A stretch of DNA of 41,635 nucleotides. It comes from Acidobacteriota bacterium (GTDB lineage Bacteria; Acidobacteriota; Holophagae; Thermotomaculales; Thermotomaculaceae). The stretch covers positions 1-41,635 of the forward strand of contig JAADGL010000014.1 in assembly GCA_013152385.1 (NCBI GenBank), written 5' to 3'. Position 1 is the stretch's first letter. Every line of letters begins with the position of its first letter. The position numbers and the translations under genes are program-made. The notes under the pieces were generated by a model. It was given only the letters and a program-made list of their open reading frames with translations, made no database searches and was not told the origin of the DNA. Shown in pieces: positions 1-8,513 of the stretch.

Positions 1-55
1 AATAAACTCTAACAAAATTTTCAAGTTCCTCTTCCGAGGCCCTCTTTACAAGCAT
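1..55 (-). CDS. 5' end of a gene leaving the window, possibly a GNAT acetyltransferase
   Basis: Only the first 18 codons are present. The ATG at 53-55 follows a purine-rich ribosome-binding site (GAGGAAAGG) on the minus strand, and the frame stays open to the window edge. The peptide starts MLVKRASEEELENF, which resembles the first strand and helix of GNAT N-acetyltransferases (basic-Arg-x-Ala, then acidic residues and Leu). The frame is also open upstream to about position 155, so a longer protein from a TTG start is possible. The family guess rests on very few residues and should be treated as weak. Confidence 0.35.
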   Translation of the reverse strand, partial: MLVKRASEEELENFVRVY

Positions 56-119
56 CCTTTCCTCTATCCAGTTGTCAAAGACCCAAAAAACGGGACCAAT
101 CTGCAAGCCCCATTGACTG

Positions 120-193
120 TGCCTGCTGTTCTCAACCGAGCTTTCACTCTACTTTCCAAAAGAACTTCGCATTACCGCTGTATTCAGCAGGCA
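120..193 (-). other. Foldable 74-nt RNA leader element, possible cis-regulatory RNA
   Basis: Read on the minus strand, the ends TGCCTGCT and AGCAGGCA form an 8-9 bp closing stem. Directly stacked inside it is GTTCT paired with AGAAC, and within that GAGT-GAAA-GCTC forms a GAAA-tetraloop hairpin. About 20 bases between the first and second stems are left unpaired. The element begins at the predicted transcription start and ends 64 bases before the ATG at 55. I do not recognise a known riboswitch class. The 74-nt length and closing stem recall a tRNA, but no TTCGANT loop or cloverleaf is present. Confidence 0.4.
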
Positions 194-200
194 AGAATGG

Positions 201-228
201 ATTCTACTAAACCTGACAGGGAAGTCAA
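201..228 (-). promoter_or_regulatory. Sigma70-type promoter for the gene at the window edge
   Basis: On the minus strand TTGACT (223-228) is followed after 16 bases by TAGAAT (201-206), matching the -35 and -10 consensus at 5 of 6 positions each. The predicted transcription start is near 194, which coincides with the first base of the foldable element at 120-193. It would drive the partial gene at 1-55 with a leader of about 140 bases. Confidence 0.55.
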
Positions 229-287
229 CAGTTTTTTATCGAAAATATGATATTTTCTTTCCGAAAGAAAATCAGAAGAAAATACTG

Positions 288-1634
288 TTATATTCTGCCG
301 AGTTTTCCCTTCAATACGTTGGCCGCAACCAGCACGGGATCCCACACCGGAGCAAACGGCGGGGCGTATGCCAGATCGAACATGGAAAATTCATCTACTG
401 TGTTTCCATTGAATATTGCCGCCGCGATGATGTTAATCCGTGCTGCCACTCCAGCCTCGCCGATCATCTGGGCCCCCAACAGCCGGCCGCTTTCTTTATC
501 TCCGGTCATTGCAATTTGTATGGGAGAACTTTCCGGATATCCGTGGGCGGCGGAAGATGCGGTAATGACAATTTCTTCTGCGTCAAATCCATTTTCAGCT
601 GCTTCGTGAAGGGTCATTCCGGTACGGGCCACTTCCATTTCAAAGAGTTTAAATTCGGCACTGGATATGGCACCGGGGAATCTTACAGATTGACGGGCAC
701 AGTTCAATCCGGCTACCCGGCCATGTTTGTTTGCAACGGTTCCGAGGGGCACGTATATTTTTTTGTTGTTAATGCGATGAAAGGATTCCGCACAGTCCCC
801 GGCCGCAAAGATGCCCGCAACTGAGGTTTCCATCCGCTGATCCACCGCGATGGAACCGGCAACACCCAATCGGATTCCGGCATTTTCCGCAAGTTCGCTG
901 TTGGGCCGGATTCCTTTTGCCATGAGAACAAGGTCCGCTTCCACCAGACGGTCATTCAGCCGGACTCCTTTTTCCGTAATTCTTTCTACCCCCGCGTTAA
1001 CAATCAAATTTATTTTGTTCTTTTTCAGTGTTTCAATGACGGTGGCAATGATTTTTTCATTCCACCCGAACATGGGCATGGCCCGGGCGGAAATCAGTGT
1101 GACTTCAATTCCGCATTTTCCAAGAGATTCGCACATTTCAAGGCCCACGTATCCGGCACCGAGGATGGTTGCTTTGCGGATTTTGCCGCCGGTTACCATT
1201 TCTTTGATTTTTTTCCCGTCTTCCAGATTCCGCAATACCACGACATGGGGTTGATCCGCTCCGGGAATCGCAGGGACATACGGGGCGGCGCCTGTGGCAA
1301 TAACAAGACGGTCATAGGTGTAACTTCCCTCTATTCCGGACGGCAGTTTTGCATATTCAATTCGCCGCTGTGCCGGCAGAATCCGTGTCACCATGTGCCG
1401 GATACGAACGTCTATCCTGCGTTTATTTCTGGCATTTTCCACGCTGAGAACGATGAGGTTTTCCAATGTGGTGTTCGGGTTGGAGATGTAGTACGGCATA
1501 CTGCACGCACTGTATGAGATGTATTGGCCTTTTTCAAAGACAACAACCTCAGAATCAGGATCCGCTTTTCTTATCCGGCTGGCAGCGCTCATCCCGGCCG
1601 CCACCCCGCCAATCACCGCGTAACGGTTTGTCAT
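288..1634 (-). CDS. CoA-disulfide reductase / NADH oxidase-type flavoprotein
   Basis: A 448-residue FAD-dependent pyridine nucleotide-disulfide oxidoreductase of the single-cysteine group. The N-terminal FAD fold has GGVAAG at 9-14, the redox-active cysteine is C44 in SYSACSMPYY, the NAD(P)H-binding glycine motif GAGYVG is at 159-164, and the second FAD motif FAAGD is at 276-280. Length fits the family. Members reduce CoA disulfide, persulfides or oxygen with NAD(P)H through a cysteine that cycles between thiol and sulfenate or mixed-disulfide forms; which substrate applies here cannot be read from sequence. No rhodanese domain follows, unlike some Npsr/CoADR-Rhd enzymes. Its ATG overlaps the stop of the upstream gene in an ATGA junction, so the two are translationally coupled. 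A cytosolic thiol-redox or oxygen-defence role is likely in an anaerobe. Confidence 0.85.
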   Translation of the reverse strand: MTNRYAVIGGVAAGMSAASRIRKADPDSEVVVFEKGQYISYSACSMPYYISNPNTTLENLIVLSVENARNKRRIDVRIRHMVTRILPAQRRIEYAKLPSGIEGSYTYDRLVIATGAAPYVPAIPGADQPHVVVLRNLEDGKKIKEMVTGGKIRKATILGAGYVGLEMCESLGKCGIEVTLISARAMPMFGWNEKIIATVIETLKKNKINLIVNAGVERITEKGVRLNDRLVEADLVLMAKGIRPNSELAENAGIRLGVAGSIAVDQRMETSVAGIFAAGDCAESFHRINNKKIYVPLGTVANKHGRVAGLNCARQSVRFPGAISSAEFKLFEMEVARTGMTLHEAAENGFDAEEIVITASSAAHGYPESSPIQIAMTGDKESGRLLGAQMIGEAGVAARINIIAAAIFNGNTVDEFSMFDLAYAPPFAPVWDPVLVAANVLKGKLGRI

Positions 1635-2254
1635 TTTTTTACCACCTTGCTTTTAATCTTTACCTTTCCATTTTCTTCAACAAGTTTGCATTCCAGTTCT
1701 TTCCCCCGTCCGCTCTTTTTTGCTTTTTCAAGCCTGTCGGACACACGGGAAACAAAATCATCATAGGAAAGTGTGACCATTCCTTCGTAAATGGTTTTCA
1801 TCTCCACGTAGCGCTCATAAAATTTTTCAAGATCATTTTCCTGGCTTTCGGGCTGGAATAATCTGAAAGCATTTCCGGCTTTTTTCCCGGAAATGTTTCC
1901 TCCCGATGCAGGTGATGCCTGCTGAAGGTTTTTCCCGCCGGTAAGTGAGTCCCTTCCCTTACCAAATAGCATGTCTTTAACTTTTTCCTTATTTTTTTCC
2001 CGGATACCGGACATTCGATGAAAATTTATTTTCAAAATGTTAAACCGGGCCACCAGGTTCTCAAACCGGAATTTCGAAGCATATTTCTTAAAAGTTGTTT
2101 TATGAAGAAGTTTGATCAGGTCTGTTACCCGTTTTTCACAAAAATCAATATTCACGTCCGGCGCGTTGGCAATAAAACGGTTATATTCCATTCTCAACCG
2201 CTTAATATCACGCTCCAGATTGTCCAGGAGCATGCGAACTTCTTCCTGCTGCAT
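1631..2254 (-). CDS. MXAN_5187 C-terminal-domain-like protein
   Basis: A 207-residue soluble protein with no signal peptide or membrane segment. Residues 1-90 are helical and charged and probably form a coiled coil. A low-complexity Gly/Ser linker lies at about 100-125. The last 65 residues carry a conserved-looking pattern (LSYDDFVSRV, then basic residues, then KLVEENGKVKIKSKVV). From memory of the family this pattern resembles the C-terminal domain of Myxococcus MXAN_5187-type proteins, whose function is unknown. It is the middle gene of a three-gene operon, 6 bases after the zinc-ribbon gene and overlapping the flavoprotein gene by 4 bases. The family assignment is tentative; the reading frame itself is secure from context. 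Confidence 0.75.
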   Translation of the reverse strand: MQQEEVRMLLDNLERDIKRLRMEYNRFIANAPDVNIDFCEKRVTDLIKLLHKTTFKKYASKFRFENLVARFNILKINFHRMSGIREKNKEKVKDMLFGKGRDSLTGGKNLQQASPASGGNISGKKAGNAFRLFQPESQENDLEKFYERYVEMKTIYEGMVTLSYDDFVSRVSDRLEKAKKSGRGKELECKLVEENGKVKIKSKVVKK

Positions 2255-2260
2255 TCAGAA

Positions 2261-2956
2261 TCAACCTTTTTTAAACAGTGAAAGGAGTTTATTCAGAAAA
2301 CCATTCCCGGTTTCTTTGGTACCGCGCTGTTCTTCCCGCTCTTTAAAACGGAGGTAGGGATTGTCTTCCTCATCAAAACGTTTCCGCTGTTCATAGATAT
2401 GCATTTTGAAGGTTTTCATCAGTTCCGGCACCCGTTCCGCGGGAACCCATACTTTTGAACCTTCTCTGCTGACTTCATCTACTTCCAGCAATCTGTCCTC
2501 GGAAATCCATTTCTTCAGTTCATCCAGGGTCAGCCCGGTAAATTCATTCCCCTCCACCCGCACAACATAGCGGACGGCATCAGGGTCTGCTTTATCAACC
2601 GCATCATCACGGGTAAAGTTTTTTTCGTCGGACTTGTATTCAAGGTCCAGTTCAATTCCCGGGGACTCCGCTTCTTCAGTTGAGTCTTCCGATTTTTCTG
2701 TTTTTGCAGCTGCTTTTCGAATTGACGCGTCGATTTGTTCCTGAGAAATTTTGATTGTTCCGCCACCTGCAGGTGATGACGGAGATTCAAAATCAAGGTC
2801 CAACTGAAAACCGGTTTCCGGCTCCGGTTCAGGCTGTTCGCGGCGAACCAGAAAAACATGGCCGCATTTTCTGCATTTTACCTTCCGGCCTTTCTCAGGA
2901 ATCAAACTGTCATCAACCCGGTATTTTTTTGAACAATTCGGACAGCTGATTTCCAT
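2261..2956 (-). CDS. Zinc-ribbon (MJ0042-type) protein with GYF-like domain
   Basis: A 231-residue protein. Residues 1-39 form an MJ0042-type zinc ribbon with two CxxC pairs (CPNC at 5-8 and CRKC at 28-31). An acidic, poorly conserved linker follows. Around residues 125-185 there is a segment (YVVRV..., then TLDELKKWI, ending in KVWVPAERVPEL) that resembles GYF_2 domains, which bind proline-rich peptides. The C-terminus is highly charged. Proteins with this zinc-ribbon plus adaptor-domain layout are common in Myxococcota and Acidobacteriota and are mostly uncharacterised. The start is strongly supported by a near-perfect Shine-Dalgarno GGAGGTGAT five bases upstream. It is the first gene of its operon. 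A regulatory or scaffolding role is an inference only. Confidence 0.8.
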   Translation of the reverse strand: MEISCPNCSKKYRVDDSLIPEKGRKVKCRKCGHVFLVRREQPEPEPETGFQLDLDFESPSSPAGGGTIKISQEQIDASIRKAAAKTEKSEDSTEEAESPGIELDLEYKSDEKNFTRDDAVDKADPDAVRYVVRVEGNEFTGLTLDELKKWISEDRLLEVDEVSREGSKVWVPAERVPELMKTFKMHIYEQRKRFDEEDNPYLRFKEREEQRGTKETGNGFLNKLLSLFKKG

Positions 2957-3000
2957 TTATCACCTCCATATGCGGATGAAACAAACCCGTTTGGTTTTCC

Positions 3001-3006
3001 ATTATA
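3001..3006 (-). promoter_or_regulatory. Candidate -10 box for the zinc-ribbon operon
   Basis: In the 67-base gap between the dinG-like gene and the zinc-ribbon gene, the minus strand has a perfect TATAAT at 3001-3006, 44 bases before the ATG. No convincing -35 hexamer is found 16-18 bases upstream, so only the -10 is proposed. Confidence 0.35.
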
Positions 3007-3023
3007 TTTATCATAAGCAATTT

Positions 3024-4868
3024 TCAGGATTGGGCAAGGAATTTTTTGACTTCATCCAGAGAGCGGGTCAGCGGAACCGGGTAGAAACTTTCCAGAAAGA
3101 TTTTTCCATATCTTTTTGTCAGTACGCGGTTATCAAGGACACAAAGTATTCCTCTATCTTCGTTGCTTCGAATCAACCGCCCCAGGCCCTGCTTAAACTG
3201 CAATACCGCAAGCGGAACAGAATAGCCAAAGAAACCGTTTTCCATTCTGTCCGCCCTTGCTTTGAAAACCGGTTCGTCCGGCTGCGGAAACGGGAGCCGG
3301 TCAATGATGACACAGCTGAGAGCCTCCCCTTTGACATCTATCCCTTCCCAGAAAGAAAAAGAGCCGACGAGAACCGAATTTTGTTCCATGATAAATCGGC
3401 CGACGAGGCCGGGCGCGGAACTTTCCCCCTGTTTCAGGATATTTAATTCGGTACGCGCCCGCAATTCATCCGCGAAACAGCTGACATTGCGATGGCTGGT
3501 GCAAAGCAGGAAGGCCCTGCCTTCCGTTAAATTCAATATGCGGATAATTTCTTCAACCGCAGCAGGCCGGAACGCATCCTGATTCACATCCGGAAGCGTT
3601 TTCGGAACATAGAGGATTGTGTTGTTTTTGAAATCGAATGTTGAAGCCAGTAAACAGCTTTTCGCATCTTTCAATCCTACACGGTTTTTAAAAAAGTCCA
3701 GTTTCTTCCGAACGGATAATGTTGCGGAAGTCATGATAATTGTTTCAAAATTTCCGGAAAATGCCTGTTCAATTTTTGATGAAATATCAATGGGAACCGA
3801 TCGAAACTGACGGGCACCGCTATTGGAATCATAGTATTTTACAAAGTCCTGGTTTTCCAGTGTGTCCAGAAAGTCAAAAAAGGAACCGATTCTTCGAATC
3901 AGGTTATCCCGCATCTCAAAAGTGTCATCGTCCAAAGCGGTTAAATCTTTCCGCAATGTTTCCAGTCCCGGTTTCAGGGCCAGCAGCTTTTCCTTCATTT
4001 CTTCCGAAACCACCCCGCGCTGGCGAAATTTCATGTCCGAGTCAAACACCGGATCCTCCAGCAGTTCTCTGAATTTTTCCGTATGACGGAATTTCAGTTC
4101 TCCCGGCAATTGGCCAAGAAGAACGGCTATCATTCTCGCGGTGAGCATTTCGCCGAACTGGCTGGTAGCGATGTCTTCCAGCTTATGCGCCTCATCCACG
4201 GTCAATACAGGGTGCAGGGGCAGAATTGTGGCAAAATTCGTTTCCTTTACAGATAAATCAGCAAACAGCAAATGATGATTCACCAGTACGATTTGAGATT
4301 TTTGCGCTTTTTTACGGGCACGGTAGAAGTAACATTCCCGGTAGAAGGGGCATTTTGAACCGGTGCAGTAATTCCGGTCCGCATTCAGAGAAGTTAAGAT
4401 GGGATGATTTACCGGCACTTCCTCCATTTCACTGAAATCACCGGCTTCGGTGAAACTGAGCCATGCCTTCACTTCCGCCCAGACCGGGATATCCCGTTTT
4501 GATCTGAACAGGGGATTTAACATAAACTGCTCTTTACGGAGCAGGCAGAGGTAGTTGGAGCGGCCTTTCAATATGGACACATCCGGATTTAATCCCGTTA
4601 CTTTCTTTATCACCGGAATGTCTTTTTCCAGTAATTGATGCTGCAATACCTTTGTTGCGGTTGAAATTACGGCAGATTTTCCGGACTCAAAAATGGGTAT
4701 CAGATAGGCAAGGGTCTTGCCGACACCGGTACCGGCCTCAACAATCAGGTTTTGTCCGGTGTTAATGGCATCAAACACCGCCTCTGCCATTTCATTTTGC
4801 GGCCCACGGACCTCATAATCGGCAAATGATTGTGAGAGCTTTCCGTTGGGGCCGAAATAGTGCTTCAT
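3024..4868 (-). CDS. dinG: DinG/XPD-family ATP-dependent DNA helicase
   Basis: A 614-residue superfamily 2 helicase of the DinG/Rad3/XPD group, which unwinds DNA 5' to 3'. Walker A is EAGTGVGKT (44-52) and the Walker B box is DEAH (225-228). Between them are four cysteines (C108, C168, C173, C179) spaced as expected for the iron-sulfur cluster of this family. The C-terminal half has the expected TSATLS segment, SFWEGID and the QGLGRLIRS motif VI. There is no N-terminal exonuclease domain, so it is the DinG/YoaA type. The start overlaps the rex stop by 4 bases (ATGA), making it the last gene of the long nuo unit. Exact equivalence to E. coli DinG or YoaA is not resolved. Confidence 0.9.
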   Translation of the reverse strand: MKHYFGPNGKLSQSFADYEVRGPQNEMAEAVFDAINTGQNLIVEAGTGVGKTLAYLIPIFESGKSAVISTATKVLQHQLLEKDIPVIKKVTGLNPDVSILKGRSNYLCLLRKEQFMLNPLFRSKRDIPVWAEVKAWLSFTEAGDFSEMEEVPVNHPILTSLNADRNYCTGSKCPFYRECYFYRARKKAQKSQIVLVNHHLLFADLSVKETNFATILPLHPVLTVDEAHKLEDIATSQFGEMLTARMIAVLLGQLPGELKFRHTEKFRELLEDPVFDSDMKFRQRGVVSEEMKEKLLALKPGLETLRKDLTALDDDTFEMRDNLIRRIGSFFDFLDTLENQDFVKYYDSNSGARQFRSVPIDISSKIEQAFSGNFETIIMTSATLSVRKKLDFFKNRVGLKDAKSCLLASTFDFKNNTILYVPKTLPDVNQDAFRPAAVEEIIRILNLTEGRAFLLCTSHRNVSCFADELRARTELNILKQGESSAPGLVGRFIMEQNSVLVGSFSFWEGIDVKGEALSCVIIDRLPFPQPDEPVFKARADRMENGFFGYSVPLAVLQFKQGLGRLIRSNEDRGILCVLDNRVLTKRYGKIFLESFYPVPLTRSLDEVKKFLAQS

Positions 4869-5530
4869 TCCCCGACTTTGATTTTGGAAACGTAGTACGC
4901 CAAGACCTCCAACTGCGACTTGAAATCGGCACTGATTGTTTTGATGTAAGACGGCAGCTGAATCCTTACCGGTGCAAAGTTCATAATTCCCCGAACGCCG
5001 GCGGAAACAAAACGGTCTGCAATCCCCTGGGCCGCATCTGCCGGAACAGAAATGATCCCCATACGCACATTTAATTCCCGAACCCTGTCTTCAAGTCCGG
5101 AAATATGGTAAATCGGTATTCCTGTTCGGGTTTTGGCACCGACTTTGCGGTTATCCCGGTCAAATAATGCCACAATTCTGAAAGAATCCCGGTTAATACG
5201 AGGATAATCCGCCAGAGCGGTTCCAAGGTTTCCCGCTCCGGCAATTGCAACATTGTAAACCTGTGTCAGGCCAAGAACCTCTTTCAGTTTTACAATGGTA
5301 TCTTCAATGTTATATCCCACTCCCCGCTTCCCAAATGTCCCGAAATAAGAAAGGTCTTTGCGGATCTGATCTGCATTCAAATGATAGCGCTCCGCCAACT
5401 CTTTGGAAGAGATATAATCATCCCCTTCCCTGTTTACCATCAGGAGACACCGGAGATAAAGGGATAAACGCCTTGTAACAATCTCGGAAACACAAGGACA
5501 GTGTTTCTTGATTTCTTTGTCTTCTCTCAA
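4865..5530 (-). CDS. rex: Redox-sensing transcriptional repressor Rex
   Basis: A 221-residue Rex protein. Residues 10-85 form the winged helix that reads the operator, including YLRCLL, SSKELAERYHLNADQIRKDL-type helices and SYFGTFGKRGVGY. Residues 90-200 form the Rossmann domain with the dinucleotide-binding GAGNLG (98-103). Rex represses fermentation and respiration genes when NADH is low and leaves DNA when NADH rises. Here it sits at the very end of the complex I genes, overlapping nuoN by 4 bases at its 5' side and dinG by 4 bases at its 3' side, so it is cotranscribed with the NADH-oxidising enzyme whose substrate it senses. I found no full palindromic Rex box (TTGTGA-N6-TCACAA) upstream of the unit. 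Confidence 0.95.
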   Translation of the reverse strand: MREDKEIKKHCPCVSEIVTRRLSLYLRCLLMVNREGDDYISSKELAERYHLNADQIRKDLSYFGTFGKRGVGYNIEDTIVKLKEVLGLTQVYNVAIAGAGNLGTALADYPRINRDSFRIVALFDRDNRKVGAKTRTGIPIYHISGLEDRVRELNVRMGIISVPADAAQGIADRFVSAGVRGIMNFAPVRIQLPSYIKTISADFKSQLEVLAYYVSKIKVGE

Positions 5531-6966
5531 TTCATGAACCTCGCCGCCACATTTGCAATGTCCGCAATTTTTGCCGGGAATAAACCGGCTGCAATTACCA
5601 GCACAGAGCAGATTGCCAATACCGTCATACTCAGGAAATTCAAATTAAACTTCCGCTCTTCCGGGTTTTCTTTCATGTACATGTGAACCACTACCCGCAG
5701 GTAATAGTACACGGATACCAGAGAACCGCCGATTCCAACCAGTGCCAGACTCATGTAATTGGCATGAATCAGTGCTTTGAATACATAGAATTTCCCCATG
5801 AAACCCACTGTGGCCGGGATTCCGGCAAGGGAAAACATGAATACGGACATGAAAATACCCAGCAGGGGATAACGATAGCCGATTCCGCGGATATCATCAT
5901 AACTGACAAAGTCATCGTCCCCGATTTTTAACAGGGAAAGAACACCGAAAGCACCGGTGTTAATCAGCATATAGCCGGCAAGATAGAACAGGATACCGGA
6001 AACCCCTTCCACAGAGTAGGCAACAATTCCCATCAATAAATAACCGGCATGGGAAATGCTGGAATAAGCCAGCATTCTCTTTACCGACTGCTGAACAATG
6101 GCGGCAAAATTCCCGACAATTACGGTCAGAATGGAGAGTACCAGAACCGCTTCCCGCCAATAATCAACCATTTGAGGAAAAACGGAATAAAGAATTCGAA
6201 TCAGAACCCCGATTGCCACCGCTTTCGGTGCAATGGACATGAAAGCCGTTACCGGCGTGGCTGCCCCTTCGTAGGCGTCCGGTGCCCACATGTGGAATGG
6301 AACCGCCGCTGCCTTAAATGCCAGGCCCATCAGAATAAACAGCAGGCCAAGGCGGAACAGGGAGTCTGTTTTTACGGTTTTAACGATGGTAATAAAGTCG
6401 AGGGAACCGCTGGCACCGTAAATCATTGCAATGCCATACGCAAGAAAACCGGATGCAATGGCACCGAGAATGAAGTATTTCAGGCCGCCTTCGACCGATT
6501 CCGGTTTGTAGCGCAGGTAGGCGACAGATGCGTAAAGGGGAATTGAAAGAAGTTCCAGCCCGATAAAGATGTTGACAAAGTTCGATGTATTGAGCATTAC
6601 CATCATTCCGGTAATGGACGCCAGTAAGATGGCATAGAATTCCGGATGGGAAAAATCTTCTTCCAGCAGGTAGTGCTCAGACAATGCAAATGCCGCAACC
6701 GCGGTGATGAGAACAATGCCACTGAGAAAAACGCTGTAATAACTATAGGTCAGCATTCCGGATTGAGATTCCATGGCAGCTGTGCCGATTGCCGGCAGAA
6801 TTCTCTCCATCACCCACCAGAAAGCAAATACTACCGATATACTGGCAACCAGGCCTGCCAGACGTTTCACAGAGTCTTTCATGGTTCCCATAAGAGCTGT
6901 CAGGGAAATACCTGCAAACAGAATTATCAAGGGCATAAGAGCGGTCATATTTACTGTCACATTCAT
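5527..6966 (-). CDS. nuoN: NADH-quinone oxidoreductase subunit N
   Basis: A 479-residue antiporter-like membrane subunit of complex I with about 14 membrane helices, close to the usual length (E. coli 485). The proton-channel core is visible: ELLSIPLYASVAYL with its conserved glutamate near residue 140, a broken helix around FILGAIASGFLAYGI, the lysine-bearing segment around FKAAAVPFHMW, and the second half-channel QQSVKRMLAYSSISHAGY. It acts in the inner membrane as one of three ion-pumping modules. It starts at an ATGA overlap with nuoM and ends at an ATGA overlap with rex, giving continuous coupling from nuoM to dinG. Confidence 0.97.
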   Translation of the reverse strand: MNVTVNMTALMPLIILFAGISLTALMGTMKDSVKRLAGLVASISVVFAFWWVMERILPAIGTAAMESQSGMLTYSYYSVFLSGIVLITAVAAFALSEHYLLEEDFSHPEFYAILLASITGMMVMLNTSNFVNIFIGLELLSIPLYASVAYLRYKPESVEGGLKYFILGAIASGFLAYGIAMIYGASGSLDFITIVKTVKTDSLFRLGLLFILMGLAFKAAAVPFHMWAPDAYEGAATPVTAFMSIAPKAVAIGVLIRILYSVFPQMVDYWREAVLVLSILTVIVGNFAAIVQQSVKRMLAYSSISHAGYLLMGIVAYSVEGVSGILFYLAGYMLINTGAFGVLSLLKIGDDDFVSYDDIRGIGYRYPLLGIFMSVFMFSLAGIPATVGFMGKFYVFKALIHANYMSLALVGIGGSLVSVYYYLRVVVHMYMKENPEERKFNLNFLSMTVLAICSVLVIAAGLFPAKIADIANVAARFMN

Positions 6967-8504
6967 TTCTGCACCCCCTCATCAACAGCAGCAGTCGGAT
7001 CCGGGACCACAAGTTGGGTCGTCGGCTGAATCAGTTTGATGTAGTGTTCAACCGATTTGTCCATTCTTTTCAAAAAGAAGCTCGGATACAAACCAATCCA
7101 GAAAACCATTACCAGCAGAGGTAGAAGGTAGATTCTTTCCCTCAGGCTGGCATCTTTTAATTTTAAATTTTTCTCCGAAGGTTCCACGTTAAAAAAGACC
7201 CGTTGGTACATCCACAGCATGTACACAGCTCCGAGAATTACCCCTACAGCCGCAAAAGCAGCGTACCAGAAGGCATAGGGATAGGCGGATTTGAATGTTC
7301 CCATCAGAATCAGAAATTCCCCGACAAAGCCATTGGTCAGGGGAAGGCCGATACTGGACAGGGTAAAAATCATAAATAAAACGGCATAAACCGGCATCAC
7401 CTTTGCGAGGCCGCCGTATTCTGAAATCAACCGGGTATGTCTCCGTTCATAAATGATTCCCACCAGCAGGAACAGAGCGCCGGTTGAAATACCGTGGTTA
7501 ATCATCTGAAGCATCGCGCCCTGCACACTGTACAGGGTCAGGGCAAAAAGGCCGACCATCACGTAACCCAAGTGGGATACGGACGAATAGGCCACCAGCT
7601 TTTTCACGTCTTTCTGAACCATGGCAACCAGTGCGCCGTAGATGATTCCGATGATTCCAAGTACGATAACGTAAGGGGCAAAGATCTTGACTGCGGAAGG
7701 AAACAGCGGCATGGCAAAGCGGATAAACCCGTAGGTTCCCAGTTTCAGCAGTACACCCGCCAGAATAACGGAGCCGGCTGTCGGGGCTTCGGTGTGGGCA
7801 TCGGGCAGCCAGGTATGAAAGGGAAAAATCGGCACTTTAATTGCAAAGGCGATTGCAAAGGCGGCAAACAGATAAACCTGCTCCCGCCCTGAAAAGGTAT
7901 GGGCATACAGGTCAAAGAGCTCAAAACTGCCGGTTTGCAGGTACATGTAAATGATTGCCACCAGCATCAGTAGAGAACCGGCCATGGTGTATATGAAAAA
8001 TTTAACCGCCGCATAAATCCGTCGTTCTCCGCCCCAGACTCCGATAATGAAGTACATGGGAATCAACATTACTTCCCAGAACAGGTAGAAAATAAATGTG
8101 TTCAGAGAAACCAGCGAGCCCAGTATCCCCACTTCAAGGAGAAACATGTTAATCAAAAATGATTTATGTTTCTTTGTGACGGAAGAATAAACGGAAAGAA
8201 AGATAATCGGAGCAAGGAAGGTTGTCAGCATGACAATCCAGAGATTGATTCCATCCAGTCCGATGTGATAATTCACTGCCGCGAAACGGGTGGAAAACCA
8301 GGGAATAATTTCTTCAAACTGAACTTTGTACACGGTTGAATCAAATCGGACAACCAGCAGCAGCGAAACCAGAAAATGAACCAGAGAGAATCCGACCGCA
8401 AACTGTTTCAGGGTTTTTTCCTGTCTGCCCGGAATTATCGCGAGCACAACCACAGCAAGCAGGGGAAGAAAAGTCACAATGGAAAGCAAGTGTGTATTTA
8501 ACAT
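6963..8504 (-). CDS. nuoM: NADH-quinone oxidoreductase subunit M
   Basis: A 513-residue antiporter-like membrane subunit (E. coli 509) with about 14 helices. Diagnostic segments are LEVGILGSLVSLNTFIFY-like helices, FWEVMLIPMYFIIGVWGG with the conserved glutamate, FPFHTWLPDAHTEAP, and QKDVKKLVAYSSVSHLGY. It forms one ion channel of the membrane arm between NuoL and NuoN. A GAGGT ribosome-binding site lies six bases before the ATG, in the 9-base gap after nuoL. It overlaps nuoN by 4 bases. Confidence 0.97.
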   Translation of the reverse strand: MLNTHLLSIVTFLPLLAVVVLAIIPGRQEKTLKQFAVGFSLVHFLVSLLLVVRFDSTVYKVQFEEIIPWFSTRFAAVNYHIGLDGINLWIVMLTTFLAPIIFLSVYSSVTKKHKSFLINMFLLEVGILGSLVSLNTFIFYLFWEVMLIPMYFIIGVWGGERRIYAAVKFFIYTMAGSLLMLVAIIYMYLQTGSFELFDLYAHTFSGREQVYLFAAFAIAFAIKVPIFPFHTWLPDAHTEAPTAGSVILAGVLLKLGTYGFIRFAMPLFPSAVKIFAPYVIVLGIIGIIYGALVAMVQKDVKKLVAYSSVSHLGYVMVGLFALTLYSVQGAMLQMINHGISTGALFLLVGIIYERRHTRLISEYGGLAKVMPVYAVLFMIFTLSSIGLPLTNGFVGEFLILMGTFKSAYPYAFWYAAFAAVGVILGAVYMLWMYQRVFFNVEPSEKNLKLKDASLRERIYLLPLLVMVFWIGLYPSFFLKRMDKSVEHYIKLIQPTTQLVVPDPTAAVDEGVQK

Positions 8505-8513
8505 CGTTCTACC

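Noticed and set aside
120-193. tRNA gene, from 74-nt length and closing stem
   Set aside because: There is no T-loop consensus, D-arm or plausible anticodon arm; a leader RNA structure fits better.
252-272. Terminator after the CoA-disulfide reductase gene
   Set aside because: The 9-bp stem is almost all A-T with a 3-base loop and no T-run directly after it; too weak to annotate.
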